64,000 nucleotides of DNA from an uncultured Candidatus Saccharibacteria bacterium (GTDB taxonomy: Bacteria; Patescibacteriota; Saccharimonadia; Saccharimonadales; Saccharimonadaceae): contig CAMCBN010000001.1 of assembly GCA_945873065.1 (NCBI GenBank), forward strand, positions 62,001 through 126,000, given 5' to 3'. Position numbers and translations under genes: made by a program. Below are positions 41,250 through 51,691 of this stretch, one piece after another; positions within the stretch are counted from its first letter, which is position 1; each line of letters opens with the position of its first letter. The notes under the pieces are model-generated. The model was not told where the DNA came from, made no database searches, and saw only the letters and a list, made by a program, of their open reading frames with translations.

Positions 41250-41273
41250 GAGTTCAAGAGTTTTTCGATAAAT

Positions 41274-41290
41274 TATACACCGAGTGTATA
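41274..41290. promoter_or_regulatory. Candidate PadR operator 2
   Basis: TATACAC-CGA-GTGTATA, same half-sites, 43 bp centre-to-centre from operator 1. Confidence 0.75.
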
Positions 41291-41339
41291 GTTACAAAAT
41301 CATGTACATAGACTTCCCACTATGTATCGCGACAAAAAT

Positions 41340-41720
41340 GTAAGCACAGCAGAGCTTACGATAGCACTCAACCAATTCATATATATGCTTTTTGCACAAC
41401 CCGGTGCGAAAAGCCTCGAGAGAGGAGAAGTCATGGAGAGCTCAACCTAACGTGCCGGACTCTAGTCGAAGCAGTTAACGAACTGATCGACGAAGGGCGG
41501 AAACCCCTAGGAGGGGACTTCTCTCGTCATACCCAATAAGCATGGCCGTCGTATGTACTTACGGGCCTTGACCAGATGACCAGAGAGGGAGAGCTCTATC
41601 CTTCTGAAGACAGAGCTCGGGAGACCCGCCGATAATTCGGTAATCCTTCCTGACTCATCCCCAGGCCTGGACATGCCCGCGACCAGCTCATCCTGAGTTA
41701 GTGTCGAAACAACTGTCTGC
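41340..41720. ncRNA. Candidate structured noncoding RNA of unknown family, strand undetermined
   Basis: ORF-poor 380 bp with many inverted repeats: GTAAGC/GCTTAC, GCTTTTTGCAC/GTGCGAAAAGC, GAGAAGTC/GACTTCTC, GTCGA..CAGTT-AACG-AACTG..TCGAC, GGCCGT/ACGGGCC, GAGCTCT/AGAGCTC. Confidence 0.5.
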
Positions 41721-41794
41721 TTTCCTTTAGTAGAAGGGTCTATAGATGAATTGATTTTTCTTGATTGGTGCCAATAAAGTCAAATGAACTGCTC

Positions 41795-44125
41795 CTACCC
41801 ACCTATTTCGTCCATACTGCCGATCAACACTTCACGCGGTCGAGAACCATCCTGTGGCCCGATGATACCTTGTTCTTCCATCTCTTCGATAATACGAGCG
41901 GCCCTAGCATAACCGATGCGTAATTTGCGTTGCAACAATGACGTCGAAGCTTTACGGCTCTCTACTACCACCCGTACCGCGTCTTTGAACATATCATCGC
42001 CACCTTCACCATCCATGTCCATTACTACGCCGCCCTTACCATTGAGCTGCACCGGCTGGCTAACTATCTCATCGTTATATTGTGGCGCCGACTGCATACG
42101 AAGATGATCGGTGATTTTACCGACTTCTTCGTCCATTACCCAAGCTCCCTGTATACGCTTCGGCTTGGGCATACTAGCTGTTTTCATCAACATATCGCCC
42201 TGGCCAAGTAGCTTTTCGGCGCCGATTTGATCGAGAATAGTCCGGCTATCTACCTGGCTAGCTACTGTGAAAGCTATGCGCGCTGGTACGTTTGCCTTGA
42301 TCAATCCTGTGATCACATCGACACTCGGTCGCTGTGTCGCGAGCACCAAGTGAATACCGACCGCTCGAGCTTTTTGCGCCAAGCGGACGATCAATGCCTC
42401 AACATCGCGAGCAGCCACCATCATCAGATCGGCTAACTCGTCTACTACTATCACAATGTACGGCATACGACCCTCGTCGACTTTTTGCATATGACCTTGT
42501 TCGTCAGCCACAGCGATCTGCTTACCGCGAGATTTAATTTTTTGATTGTATGTTTTGATGTCGCGCACGCGTTCATCGGCCAGCAAACTATAACGTCGCT
42601 CCATTTCATTCACCGCCCATTTCAGCGCACTAATCGTCTTTTCTGGATCAACGATAACAGGGGTCAACAAATGAGGAATATCTGCGTACGGTGCCATTTC
42701 TACTTGTTTTGGGTCGACGAGTATCAGCTTCATATCACTAGGGCTATTGCGATAAAGCAAGCTCGTCAGAAGGGTGTTGATCATCACCGACTTACCCGAG
42801 CCAGTCTGCCCTGCTACCAACAAGTGTGGCATTTTGTTTAATTCACCCACGAATGGCTTACCTGAGATATCTTTGCCTATCGCAAACGCCAAGGGTTCTT
42901 TCGCCTGCTGCCACTCGGAACTGTCTAATACGCCACGAAGACGTACGTCAGCCGCTTTGCGATTTGGCACCTCGATACCGACTGCTTTTTTGCCAGGAAT
43001 CGGTGCCTCTATACGCAAGCTCGACGCCCCTAGATTTAATGCAATATTTGTCTCTAGCGCAGTGATACGATTTAGCTTGACGCCAGCTGGTGGTTTGAGG
43101 GTATATTGGGTGACTTTCGGGCCAATATTCGCCCCCTCCATCTCGACATTAATATTAAACTCATGTAACGTATCTTGAATAATATGAGCATTTTGCTCAA
43201 TATCACCAGCATCGGCTGGGCTCTGTCGACGCTCCAACAAATCCAAGCTGGGTGGCTGCCAATTTGGATCGCTAACGGCCAACATAGCGGTTTTGTCCTC
43301 AGCAGTTTTATCGACTGGAGTACTATCACGAAAGCTAGCTTGTGGTTTCTTGTCGGTCTTTTCGGCAAAAGATTTACCAGTGTCGTTGAGTGTCGGCACA
43401 CCAGCGTTAAGCTTGAAATCGCTCATGGCTTTTGGTGTCTCTTCAGATTTTTTGCTTTGAGTAGACACCTTATCATCTTTGGTAGAATTATCTGCTGCTC
43501 GGCGCAACACTGCAATATTATCGGCGTCATCACTGGCAGCTTCGCTACGAAAGGCTTGCTGCAGGCTGCGCCATACCGTTGCCGGCGATACGCGCAATAT
43601 AAATAATGTCGTGATACCTATCAATAATACATATACAAATATCCCAACGGGACGATCGACCAGTTGCAACATTAGTCGATTTAGTATATCTCCCACTAGG
43701 CCACCTGTCGACGCGCCATCAGCCCGACGAAGCAGACCACATAGCCCCGACACCCAAAATATCATCACGATCGCCGTAATTTTCAAAACAGTTGGCAAAC
43801 GATTGTCTTCTGCTCGAAATATCTCTACCGCTACATAGATAGCGATCAGTGGTACTACATACACCGCGTAGCCGATTAACTGCAACATCGCATTATCGAG
43901 CCACTTCAAAACCGGACCGCCCGAACCAAACCACGAGACGACCAGCAACACCGAAAAAGCCAATAGCAATACGGCCATCACTTGCGACCAAAACCCAACC
44001 GGCAGTGTGTGTTGTGGTGCAGGTTGCTTGGCCTTAGTGCGGCTACCAGCCCGCGAACGCGCTGACGACTTACGTGAAACTTGACGATTAGTACGAGTAC
44101 GGGTAGTTTTCTTTTTATTTGCCAT
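41795..44125 (-). CDS. ftsK: DNA translocase FtsK/SpoIIIE
   Basis: Four TMs, LLVAGQTGSGKSVMINTLL, LATQRPSVDVITGLIKAN, C-terminal gamma wHTH. Confidence 0.96.
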   Translation of the reverse strand: MANKKKTTRTRTNRQVSRKSSARSRAGSRTKAKQPAPQHTLPVGFWSQVMAVLLLAFSVLLVVSWFGSGGPVLKWLDNAMLQLIGYAVYVVPLIAIYVAVEIFRAEDNRLPTVLKITAIVMIFWVSGLCGLLRRADGASTGGLVGDILNRLMLQLVDRPVGIFVYVLLIGITTLFILRVSPATVWRSLQQAFRSEAASDDADNIAVLRRAADNSTKDDKVSTQSKKSEETPKAMSDFKLNAGVPTLNDTGKSFAEKTDKKPQASFRDSTPVDKTAEDKTAMLAVSDPNWQPPSLDLLERRQSPADAGDIEQNAHIIQDTLHEFNINVEMEGANIGPKVTQYTLKPPAGVKLNRITALETNIALNLGASSLRIEAPIPGKKAVGIEVPNRKAADVRLRGVLDSSEWQQAKEPLAFAIGKDISGKPFVGELNKMPHLLVAGQTGSGKSVMINTLLTSLLYRNSPSDMKLILVDPKQVEMAPYADIPHLLTPVIVDPEKTISALKWAVNEMERRYSLLADERVRDIKTYNQKIKSRGKQIAVADEQGHMQKVDEGRMPYIVIVVDELADLMMVAARDVEALIVRLAQKARAVGIHLVLATQRPSVDVITGLIKANVPARIAFTVASQVDSRTILDQIGAEKLLGQGDMLMKTASMPKPKRIQGAWVMDEEVGKITDHLRMQSAPQYNDEIVSQPVQLNGKGGVVMDMDGEGGDDMFKDAVRVVVESRKASTSLLQRKLRIGYARAARIIEEMEEQGIIGPQDGSRPREVLIGSMDEIGG

Positions 44126-44193
44126 AACTGTTTTTATTGTAACCTGTCTATGATTTAATTGCCACTAGACTACTCCAACCTAATTACGATCTT

Positions 44194-44631
44194 CTAAACT
44201 CGAAAGTCATAATCGTCATATGGGCCAGGGTCATCCATGGCTATTCTTTCTTCTTCATCATAGTCGGGTGAAGTTATACTCAACTCACCGCCGCCAGCTC
44301 GGTGTGCCACAAGGCGTACGTGACACCTACCATCGGGAGTAGTACCCCGCGCCAAGCTGACAACATCGTTCGGGTCCGAGTAGGGGATTTCATTAGACCA
44401 CCATGATATAACTAACTCACCTAGTTGTCTTATAGCATTAGCTTTATTTCTATCTAGCTCGGGTGCAGGCTCATAGCCTGGATATAATACAGAGTGTGCA
44501 GGATGGTTCTCGCCATTAATAGAATCTCCCACAGTCATTAACGCATATCCAGTCTCTGAGGGGTCCAGCTGAGCTATTAGCTCTTTTATACTACCATCTG
44601 GTCCAAACTCATACCTATCGATTTTTGGCAT
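44194..44631 (-). CDS. Hypothetical small acidic protein overlapping upstream nuclease-like gene
   Basis: MPKIDRYEFGPDGSIKELIAQLDPSETGYALMTVGDS; ~17-nt overlap with 44615..45622. Confidence 0.7.
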   Translation of the reverse strand: MPKIDRYEFGPDGSIKELIAQLDPSETGYALMTVGDSINGENHPAHSVLYPGYEPAPELDRNKANAIRQLGELVISWWSNEIPYSDPNDVVSLARGTTPDGRCHVRLVAHRAGGGELSITSPDYDEEERIAMDDPGPYDDYDFRV

Positions 44632-45622
44632 ATGCTTTTTGTCCAAGACTTTGGTTACGCTTATATTCTTCGACAAGGTCATCGACTTCTTTTTTAGTCA
44701 AAATACCCGCCTTAATCATATTGTTTAGTACTTTCGGCGCACACTCAATGACCATATCTGGTCTAGTAGCGAGAGCTAATTTACCACCAAAATCCCCCCC
44801 CGTGAAGCCAGGACAAAATATGATCTTTTCATCACGGTTACCCGTCCTACGCTCCCACATCATGCGTTCATCCTCAGCAGCATCCACGGCTTTTTGTGAA
44901 TTCTTGACATCTACCGGAATATCGTTTATGTAATAATCGACACCATTCAAGTCGTCTTCGACCGTGCCTTCTTCAAAATCAACGCCAAATCGTATCATCA
45001 CGCTCTCAAAGGCTAGTTCATTACGTACCCCCACTAACGTGCTAACGATGTTTTGGCGAGTTTTTTTATAACTCTCTGATCCAACCTTCAACTGGCTTCT
45101 CCGTGGATGAAAATCCATTAGGGCGTCGGTCATATCACCTAGAAATATGTGCTCACCTTGGCGATTGATGAGGTCTCGGAGACTATGATTAAACACGACC
45201 AGCTTTTCTGTATCTGCTATACGATCTTCTTTGCGGCGGTTGATATATCTTTGGTCCTGTCTCTTGGCATCCACTTCAGCCCAATCAAAGAAAGAACTTG
45301 CCAATTGCATCATCTCCGCTTCTCGATATCTGCCTTTTACTTCAAGCTTGTCCGCCATCGACTTAGCTTCATCTCGTAGCATCTGTGTACGTCGGCGATC
45401 TATTTCCCTAGTCATACCCTCTTGAGCTAATCCCAGGTAGGGTTCATACCCTGGCGATTGCATGAGTATCTTCTCTATTCGCCTGAAAACTTTACCGATT
45501 TCTGAATTCGGCTGTCTTTTGGATGCCGACGACTGCTCTAATCGCCTTACCGACGGTGTAGAGCTGTTATCATAACCTGGCACTTGTCTTTGTGTTTGTT
45601 TTCGCACCCTGCTGCCTGCCAT
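44615..45622 (-). CDS. Hypothetical protein with PD-(D/E)XK nuclease-like core
   Basis: RNELAFESVMIRFGVDFEEGTVEDDLNGVDYYINDIPVDVKNSQ. Confidence 0.7.
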   Translation of the reverse strand: MAGSRVRKQTQRQVPGYDNSSTPSVRRLEQSSASKRQPNSEIGKVFRRIEKILMQSPGYEPYLGLAQEGMTREIDRRRTQMLRDEAKSMADKLEVKGRYREAEMMQLASSFFDWAEVDAKRQDQRYINRRKEDRIADTEKLVVFNHSLRDLINRQGEHIFLGDMTDALMDFHPRRSQLKVGSESYKKTRQNIVSTLVGVRNELAFESVMIRFGVDFEEGTVEDDLNGVDYYINDIPVDVKNSQKAVDAAEDERMMWERRTGNRDEKIIFCPGFTGGDFGGKLALATRPDMVIECAPKVLNNMIKAGILTKKEVDDLVEEYKRNQSLGQKAYAKNR

Positions 45623-45739
45623 AATGTGGTCATAGTATCACAAATCTATTCACTCGTCAACCAGCCAGCATATCAACGCGAGGCCAAACTGTTTGCTCAA
45701 TCATTGATTTTGTAGCCTAAACTACTAGTGTCTATCTGT

Positions 45740-48061
45740 TCAGTAGTTCCATTGCCGTGACCGATCTTTTGGCATAGCGACCTCTGTGTCGGGAACTTGC
45801 TTGCGAGGGAATTTCTTGCGCGGCAGCTGCGGAATAGCCGATGGATGTCGTGGGCGAACAACCTTGTCCGTCAGTTTGTCTGGTGAGTGGCGACCACCCT
45901 CACTAGACTGGCTAGACAACGCTGACGATCGTTTAGCGGCGATGGCAGCATTGGTAGCAGCCGCCCCACCTTTGACTCGTAACACTCGACGCGATGATGA
46001 TTTCGGCTGAACATTAGCTTCGGCTGCACGAGCTTTGCTGGCTGGTGCAGCTGGTGCTTCACGGCTAACCTTCGCGACGCGAGCAGACTGCCTCTGCGGG
46101 CCACCAACCTCATTTACCACCGGGATGACGATCGGCGTACGATGAGTCTGATCATACAAAATATGATTAATTTCATCTTTGATCTCTTTCTTTAGTGCAT
46201 CCAGGTCATACGAACCAACGAAACTATGCGCTACCTTTTGCTTGAGGTGAGCACGGATCATCCCCATCAATTCTTCACTATCACGTAGATAAATGAAACC
46301 ACGACTAATGATATCTGGACTAGTAAGGAGTCGGCCAGTGCCACGCTGTACAGTCAACACTACGACGAACATGCCTTCCATACTCATGTGAATACGATCC
46401 TTTAGCACCACTTCGCTAACGACCGCTCCAGCGTCATCATACATTGTGCCACCTGAATGCGGAATACGCCCAATTTTTTTGGCGCCATCAGAGGTAAATT
46501 CAACGATATCGCCTGGATCACACACGAAGATATTCTGCCGCGGAATACCGCATTCTTTCTCGGCGAGGCGTGCATTATGGACTAACATGTGGAATTCACC
46601 GTGATTCGGCAAATAATACTTCGGTTTCACCGCATTTATCACTCGCACATGATCGTCGTAATAACCGTGCCCCGATAAGTGTAGTGGCCCGATACCTGTC
46701 AGGTGAGTCTTGCCATTCTGCACTACATCGCCACCTTCGCGCATCAAGCCATCGACAGTACGCACAACGTATTTTTCGTTGCCAGGGATCGGATTCGAGC
46801 TCAGCACTACCACATCGCTGCCCTTGATCTTGATATATTTGTGAGCCCCTGTAGCCATCCTATTCAACACCGCGGTGAATTCACCCTGGCTTCCAGTACA
46901 GACAATGGTGACTTTATTGTCGGGCAATTTCACCAAATCCTCCATTTTGACTACTGTGTCCTTCGGAATTTTGATCGCCCCAGTGCGTAACGCCACCTCT
47001 AAATTTTGCATCATACTAAATCCAGCGAGAGCCACTTTACGCCCATGTCGATGAGCCTCTTCCAAAATGAGCTGGATACGATGCAACTGGCTAGAGAAAC
47101 TACTAATGATAATTCGACTCTGAGACCATTTATCCATCACTTCGCCCATACTGTGCTGGATATCATGCTCACCATGCGTGTGCGTACCAGCGCTCTCGCA
47201 GTTGGTCGACTCGTTCATGAACAGCAGAAAACCCTCATTCTCGGCTATTTCACTGATACGATCGAAGTCGAATTTCTTGCCATCGACCGGATTTTTTTCT
47301 ATACGCCAGTCGCCACTACTCAGAATATTACCGACTGGTGTACGGATCACCACCGCCGCTGCATCTGGTATCGAGTGGTTGACACGCACCAACTCTACAC
47401 TAAACGAATCACATAATTGTACAATGTCGTGATTCTCTGGATTCAACTCGTAGTAATCTGGCTCGTATGTGTCATCGGTCTCAGCTAGTGTACGCTGCAA
47501 CATGCCGATGGTAAATTTTGTACTATACACCGGCGCTGGCAACTTCGGAATAATATGCCGGAAAGCCCCGATGTGGTCGAGGTGACCATGAGTAAATATA
47601 TGCGCCCGAATCTTGTGTTTGTTTTCTTCTAACCACTGAGTGTCAGGTATGATGTAGTTTATGCCTGGATAGTCGTTACCCGGGAAAAGAAACCCCATGT
47701 CGATGACAATGATATCGTTGTCGTACTCGATAGCAGTCATGTTCTTGCCGATACCCATCTCGCCCACTCCGCCGATCGGGATGACTTTCAGTGTAGGGCG
47801 CGGTGCTCGTGGTTTTTTGGGCTGCATGCTGAGTGTAAATTGCTTACCACCATAACCGTTGTAAACAGACTTGTTCACCGGCACATTGATGACATGCTGG
47901 CTGGCTTGCATGTTGACACTTTCGCTAATGCGCCGTTGAGCCCGAAAAACCTCACCCTTACGTGTAGTTGTCGCACTTAACACTGTATTGTTGGCCTTTT
48001 GTCGCACTGGGCGTTTACTTTCATCGTCTTCTTTAGGGTTAGCCAGTCGTCGTTGACCCAT
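45740..48061 (-). CDS. rnj: Ribonuclease J with N- and C-terminal extensions
   Basis: IPIGGVGEMGIGKNMTAIEY, FTHGHLDHIGAF, STNCESAG, SGHGYYDD; beta-CASP. Confidence 0.95.
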   Translation of the reverse strand: MGQRRLANPKEDDESKRPVRQKANNTVLSATTTRKGEVFRAQRRISESVNMQASQHVINVPVNKSVYNGYGGKQFTLSMQPKKPRAPRPTLKVIPIGGVGEMGIGKNMTAIEYDNDIIVIDMGFLFPGNDYPGINYIIPDTQWLEENKHKIRAHIFTHGHLDHIGAFRHIIPKLPAPVYSTKFTIGMLQRTLAETDDTYEPDYYELNPENHDIVQLCDSFSVELVRVNHSIPDAAAVVIRTPVGNILSSGDWRIEKNPVDGKKFDFDRISEIAENEGFLLFMNESTNCESAGTHTHGEHDIQHSMGEVMDKWSQSRIIISSFSSQLHRIQLILEEAHRHGRKVALAGFSMMQNLEVALRTGAIKIPKDTVVKMEDLVKLPDNKVTIVCTGSQGEFTAVLNRMATGAHKYIKIKGSDVVVLSSNPIPGNEKYVVRTVDGLMREGGDVVQNGKTHLTGIGPLHLSGHGYYDDHVRVINAVKPKYYLPNHGEFHMLVHNARLAEKECGIPRQNIFVCDPGDIVEFTSDGAKKIGRIPHSGGTMYDDAGAVVSEVVLKDRIHMSMEGMFVVVLTVQRGTGRLLTSPDIISRGFIYLRDSEELMGMIRAHLKQKVAHSFVGSYDLDALKKEIKDEINHILYDQTHRTPIVIPVVNEVGGPQRQSARVAKVSREAPAAPASKARAAEANVQPKSSSRRVLRVKGGAAATNAAIAAKRSSALSSQSSEGGRHSPDKLTDKVVRPRHPSAIPQLPRKKFPRKQVPDTEVAMPKDRSRQWNY

Positions 48062-48167
48062 AGTATTCTCCTTTTACGCTCAAAACTGCTAAACTTATAT
48101 ATCAAATGAGAGACAGGCTTTGCGCCTCTAACAGTTCTTTTAGTATAGCAAATTTATCACTAGAAGT

Positions 48168-48198
48168 CAAAATCACCTCTACATGAGAGGCGATTTTG
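48168..48198 (-). terminator. Terminator of the 48222..49064 gene
   Basis: CAAAATCaCCTCT/AGAGGcGATTTTG. Confidence 0.75.
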
Positions 48199-48221
48199 CA
48201 CTACGATAACTCTCCCTTGAG

Positions 48222-49064
48222 CTACTGCGTAATAGGTGTAGACCATTCGCGGACGACTTCGGTGGCTTTTTGGCCTGCCGCATCGACTGAAAGATTCTCC
48301 CAGGTAGGCTGGTCGGCCTTATAATCGTACGGGCCTGCCGCCGAAACTTCAAAGCCAACCTTGCTGTGTGCTGGATCTTCCAAATTTGGGTCATTGTATA
48401 ACGTCACGTTAGTTTCTCCGCCAGGCGTGAGGTGAGTCAAACTCTCGACACGCGTCGTGCTATCGACGAGTAAACTATTTATCTCATCGACAGTAAAACC
48501 ACGACCACCCTCAACTACCGCATGAGCCTCTGGTGATGCTGAAACGAGACGAACTGTATCTGAGCTCATCATCGCCCCACCAGGATTTTCTGTAGTTCGC
48601 ATGACATATACCGCGACACTACCATCAGATTGGAGAGTCGGCTTTTCTACAAAGACAGCATCACCACCGACACCCACCGTGTTCATCGATAGTATCAGCG
48701 TATCATCATTATTGTAGACCTGCTCTGCTGTCTGATTTTCACTGGGGTTGGTCACTTCTCCTATCCTTGACGCAACACCGCTACGCACAGCCTGATCGGC
48801 TGCCACTACCCGCTCGGATGTCATCGTCACGAAAGTCGAAGGAGCTTCCTGTCCTTGCTCATAACCTTCACTCGTCTCTACTGCAACAGTCGTAGGTACT
48901 GGAGCTGCCTCTGCTACGCCACTTGTAAGCGCCGCCGCGAGTGCCGCCCCTGCAGCAGCTCGCTTCCAGTAGTGACCTGATTGATCAGCTGTCGTATCGT
49001 ACCCTTCTCCTCGCGACGCTACATGTCTTCCTCGTACCATATCCTCGTACCCTTTCTTGTTCAT
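48222..49064 (-). CDS. Hypothetical membrane-anchored/secreted protein
   Basis: MNKKGYEDMVRGRHVAS...WKRAAAGAALAAALTSGVAEAAPV hydrophobic segment. Confidence 0.7.
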   Translation of the reverse strand: MNKKGYEDMVRGRHVASRGEGYDTTADQSGHYWKRAAAGAALAAALTSGVAEAAPVPTTVAVETSEGYEQGQEAPSTFVTMTSERVVAADQAVRSGVASRIGEVTNPSENQTAEQVYNNDDTLILSMNTVGVGGDAVFVEKPTLQSDGSVAVYVMRTTENPGGAMMSSDTVRLVSASPEAHAVVEGGRGFTVDEINSLLVDSTTRVESLTHLTPGGETNVTLYNDPNLEDPAHSKVGFEVSAAGPYDYKADQPTWENLSVDAAGQKATEVVREWSTPITQ

Positions 49065-49132
49065 TACATAATAATATGTACATGTACAATACCTACTGTA
49101 CGCACTTCGTGCGCATTCGTCAAATATAGCGC

Positions 49133-51241
49133 TCAATCACCATCTACCGACTGGTGAGCAAATCTACGCGTTCCACGCCAAGCGAAGAAGCCGAGCAACG
49201 CCGCGTTTGCTATCACGAGAAAGACAGTCAAAACCATCATATGTTGATCAAAAATCGTCCGATCGATACCGCCCGAAATCGCCTCGCGCAGCGCGATGAT
49301 CGAGTGAGTCATAGGCAGCCAGGGGTTGATCGCCTGGAAAAATTGCGGTGCTGTCTGTATCGGGAATATCCCTTCACTAGCCGCTAGCTGTAACACCATC
49401 AGTATCATTACTAGTAGACGGCCAGGATTGTCAAATACCATTACTAGCAGAGTGATGATTGATATAAAGGTAAACGACGCTAGGCAGCTAGCCCCGATAA
49501 ACTGCCATGGATGGTCTGGCTGCAGACCGACCACAGATACCATCACGACCATCAGAATCATCGCTTGAATTAACGCAGCCAATCCGAGCACCGACATCTT
49601 GGCGAGCCACCAGCGCCATGGGTTCTCCTGTCGGGAGAATGTCTTGCGTACTGGGTACATCGTAGTCAATGCCAAGCCACCGACAAACAGTGCAAGAGAT
49701 ATCATGTATGGTGCCATCGCGTAACCATAGTTTGGCACATTGCCATTTGTCGCCTCATGGGCCTGTACTGGCGTAACTATTTGTTGCTGTTGCGGTGCGC
49801 CTGCTGGTATGAGCGCTACCTGGGCCGCACCACTCTGCAAGGCGCCCCCTAGCGTCGCCGAACCATCCGCTAGTACCTTTGTACCGTTCAACAATGCATG
49901 AGAATTTGCGTCAAGTGTCATCGCACCGTGAGTCAATTGACGACTACCCTGTTGTGCGACCACTAGCCCTGTACTCAGCTGTTGTACACCTGTTGCCAAA
50001 CGCTCACTACCTGACCGCACTGTATTATAACCCTGCAATGCCATAACCGTGGGTGGTACGACGCGATCCATACCAGCTCGGATAGTCCCTACGCCACCTT
50101 TGAGGTTTTGTTGTTGTGTCGTGAGTATATTTGTTAACGCTTGAAGTGATCCGAGAAGTTTTTGCGATTCGGTCGCAATAGTCTTTGTCTGCGCCAGGGC
50201 CTGCGCTATCGCTTGTAGTTGCGGCAAAGTCATCGTTGTCGCACCATTGTTGGCTACTGCTTGAGTCATAGCTGTCTGAACGGCCGCCCCCGCTGCAATC
50301 ATAGCTGGCTGCGATACCTGTAGCGACACCGCTAAAGATTGAGCGCTATTCGCTACCGCCTGCTGCTGACTAGACATCACTGGCGATGGTTGAGCAACAC
50401 TAGCGTCTAGCGCTCGAAGTCCTTGCTGAACACTCTGCAAACCCTGTACCAACTGATTGATCTGACCGCTCGTTGGCACACCGCTACTCAGTTGCTGCGT
50501 CCCTTGTTGCAATCTAGCTGTGCCAGCTCGTAGCTGAGTCAGTCCATTCGTCAGCGTTGTTTGATTATTCGCGAGCTGATGAACCCCTGTTGTATACTGG
50601 CGCAAACCTTGTTGTAGCTGTGCTGTACCAGCATGTAACTGCGCTGCTCCACGACTGGCCCGATCCATCCCCTGACCTATGTTCGTCACACCCGTCATCA
50701 CTTCCTTGACATAAGCCTGCGAAATCTCTTGCGCGATCGTTGTCTTGATATTTTGTGCCGCCTGGCGACCAATGATCGAACCCACGTAATTTTTGGCTGG
50801 AGTCAGTGTGTATGTCATCGTAGCCCGCTGTGGCTGCTTTTGTGTCAGCGATGCAGCCCGTGCCGAAAAATCAGCCGGCACAGATACCACCGCATAATAA
50901 TGGCCACGCTTCACTCCATCACGCGCTTGATTTATATCCACAAATTCCCAGCCGATTTTTTTATTGGTAGCGAGCGAGTCTGCTACACTTTTGCCAACAT
51001 TTAGAGACTTGTCTCCCAACCGCGCACCACGATCTTCATTCACAAACGCGATCGGCAAATGCTCTGTATTTCCATACGGGTCCCACACCGCGCTTAAAAA
51101 TATCGCTGCATATAGCACTGGTATAAACAAAATTGCTATCACAGCCACCAAGAGCATTTTGCTATGGACCAGATGTCGCCATTCCGCCTGCACCATGATA
51201 CTTCGCCGCCGGCGTATTGTTTGTTTCAATTTTTCAACCAT
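49133..51241 (-). CDS. YhgE/Pip domain-containing membrane protein
   Basis: LFIPVLYAAIFLSAVWDPYGNTEHLPIAFVNEDRGA; QL/GL coiled-coil repeats; C-terminal ABC-2-like TMs. Confidence 0.92.
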   Translation of the reverse strand: MVEKLKQTIRRRRSIMVQAEWRHLVHSKMLLVAVIAILFIPVLYAAIFLSAVWDPYGNTEHLPIAFVNEDRGARLGDKSLNVGKSVADSLATNKKIGWEFVDINQARDGVKRGHYYAVVSVPADFSARAASLTQKQPQRATMTYTLTPAKNYVGSIIGRQAAQNIKTTIAQEISQAYVKEVMTGVTNIGQGMDRASRGAAQLHAGTAQLQQGLRQYTTGVHQLANNQTTLTNGLTQLRAGTARLQQGTQQLSSGVPTSGQINQLVQGLQSVQQGLRALDASVAQPSPVMSSQQQAVANSAQSLAVSLQVSQPAMIAAGAAVQTAMTQAVANNGATTMTLPQLQAIAQALAQTKTIATESQKLLGSLQALTNILTTQQQNLKGGVGTIRAGMDRVVPPTVMALQGYNTVRSGSERLATGVQQLSTGLVVAQQGSRQLTHGAMTLDANSHALLNGTKVLADGSATLGGALQSGAAQVALIPAGAPQQQQIVTPVQAHEATNGNVPNYGYAMAPYMISLALFVGGLALTTMYPVRKTFSRQENPWRWWLAKMSVLGLAALIQAMILMVVMVSVVGLQPDHPWQFIGASCLASFTFISIITLLVMVFDNPGRLLVMILMVLQLAASEGIFPIQTAPQFFQAINPWLPMTHSIIALREAISGGIDRTIFDQHMMVLTVFLVIANAALLGFFAWRGTRRFAHQSVDGD

Positions 51242-51668
51242 GTACTATTTCCTTCATAATCTTTTTTAGTGTCACTCCACGTAGCTCTTCGGCCCAGTTT
51301 CGATGCGCCCTATCAAATGCCCGCATGATAATCCCCGCTCCACGATTTATCTCGTCACCATCTTTAGGGAACATTCGCTCCGCTACTCCTTGATATTCGA
51401 CGAAGTTACCATCGCCCTCGATCGCCACGACAATATCCCACAATGTGATGTCATCACTATCACGCGCCAGCCGAAACCCTCCACCCGCACCACGCGCCGA
51501 ATTAATCAAACCTTTCTCGACCAATTTGCGCGTTATTTTAGTGATGTATGTCGGCGATACCATCATCCGCTCTGCCAAATTATTATTCGTCACGGGTGTT
51601 CGTAGCTCTGGGTGTGCCAGCAGCACCACGATACAACATGCTTGCTCTACCGCTCCCGATAATCTCAT
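51234..51668 (-). CDS. Rrf2-family transcriptional regulator
   Basis: MRLSGAVEQACCIVVLLAHPE...VSPTYITKITRKLVEKGLINSARGAGGGFRLAR. Confidence 0.9.
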   Translation of the reverse strand: MRLSGAVEQACCIVVLLAHPELRTPVTNNNLAERMMVSPTYITKITRKLVEKGLINSARGAGGGFRLARDSDDITLWDIVVAIEGDGNFVEYQGVAERMFPKDGDEINRGAGIIMRAFDRAHRNWAEELRGVTLKKIMKEIVHG

Positions 51669-51691
51669 GATTCTCCTTACTTCTAAATAGT

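Noticed and set aside
47006-47416. Plus-strand ORFs antisense to rnj, pnp, ftsK and pil genes
   Set aside because: Antisense to strongly conserved genes; no homology-like patterns
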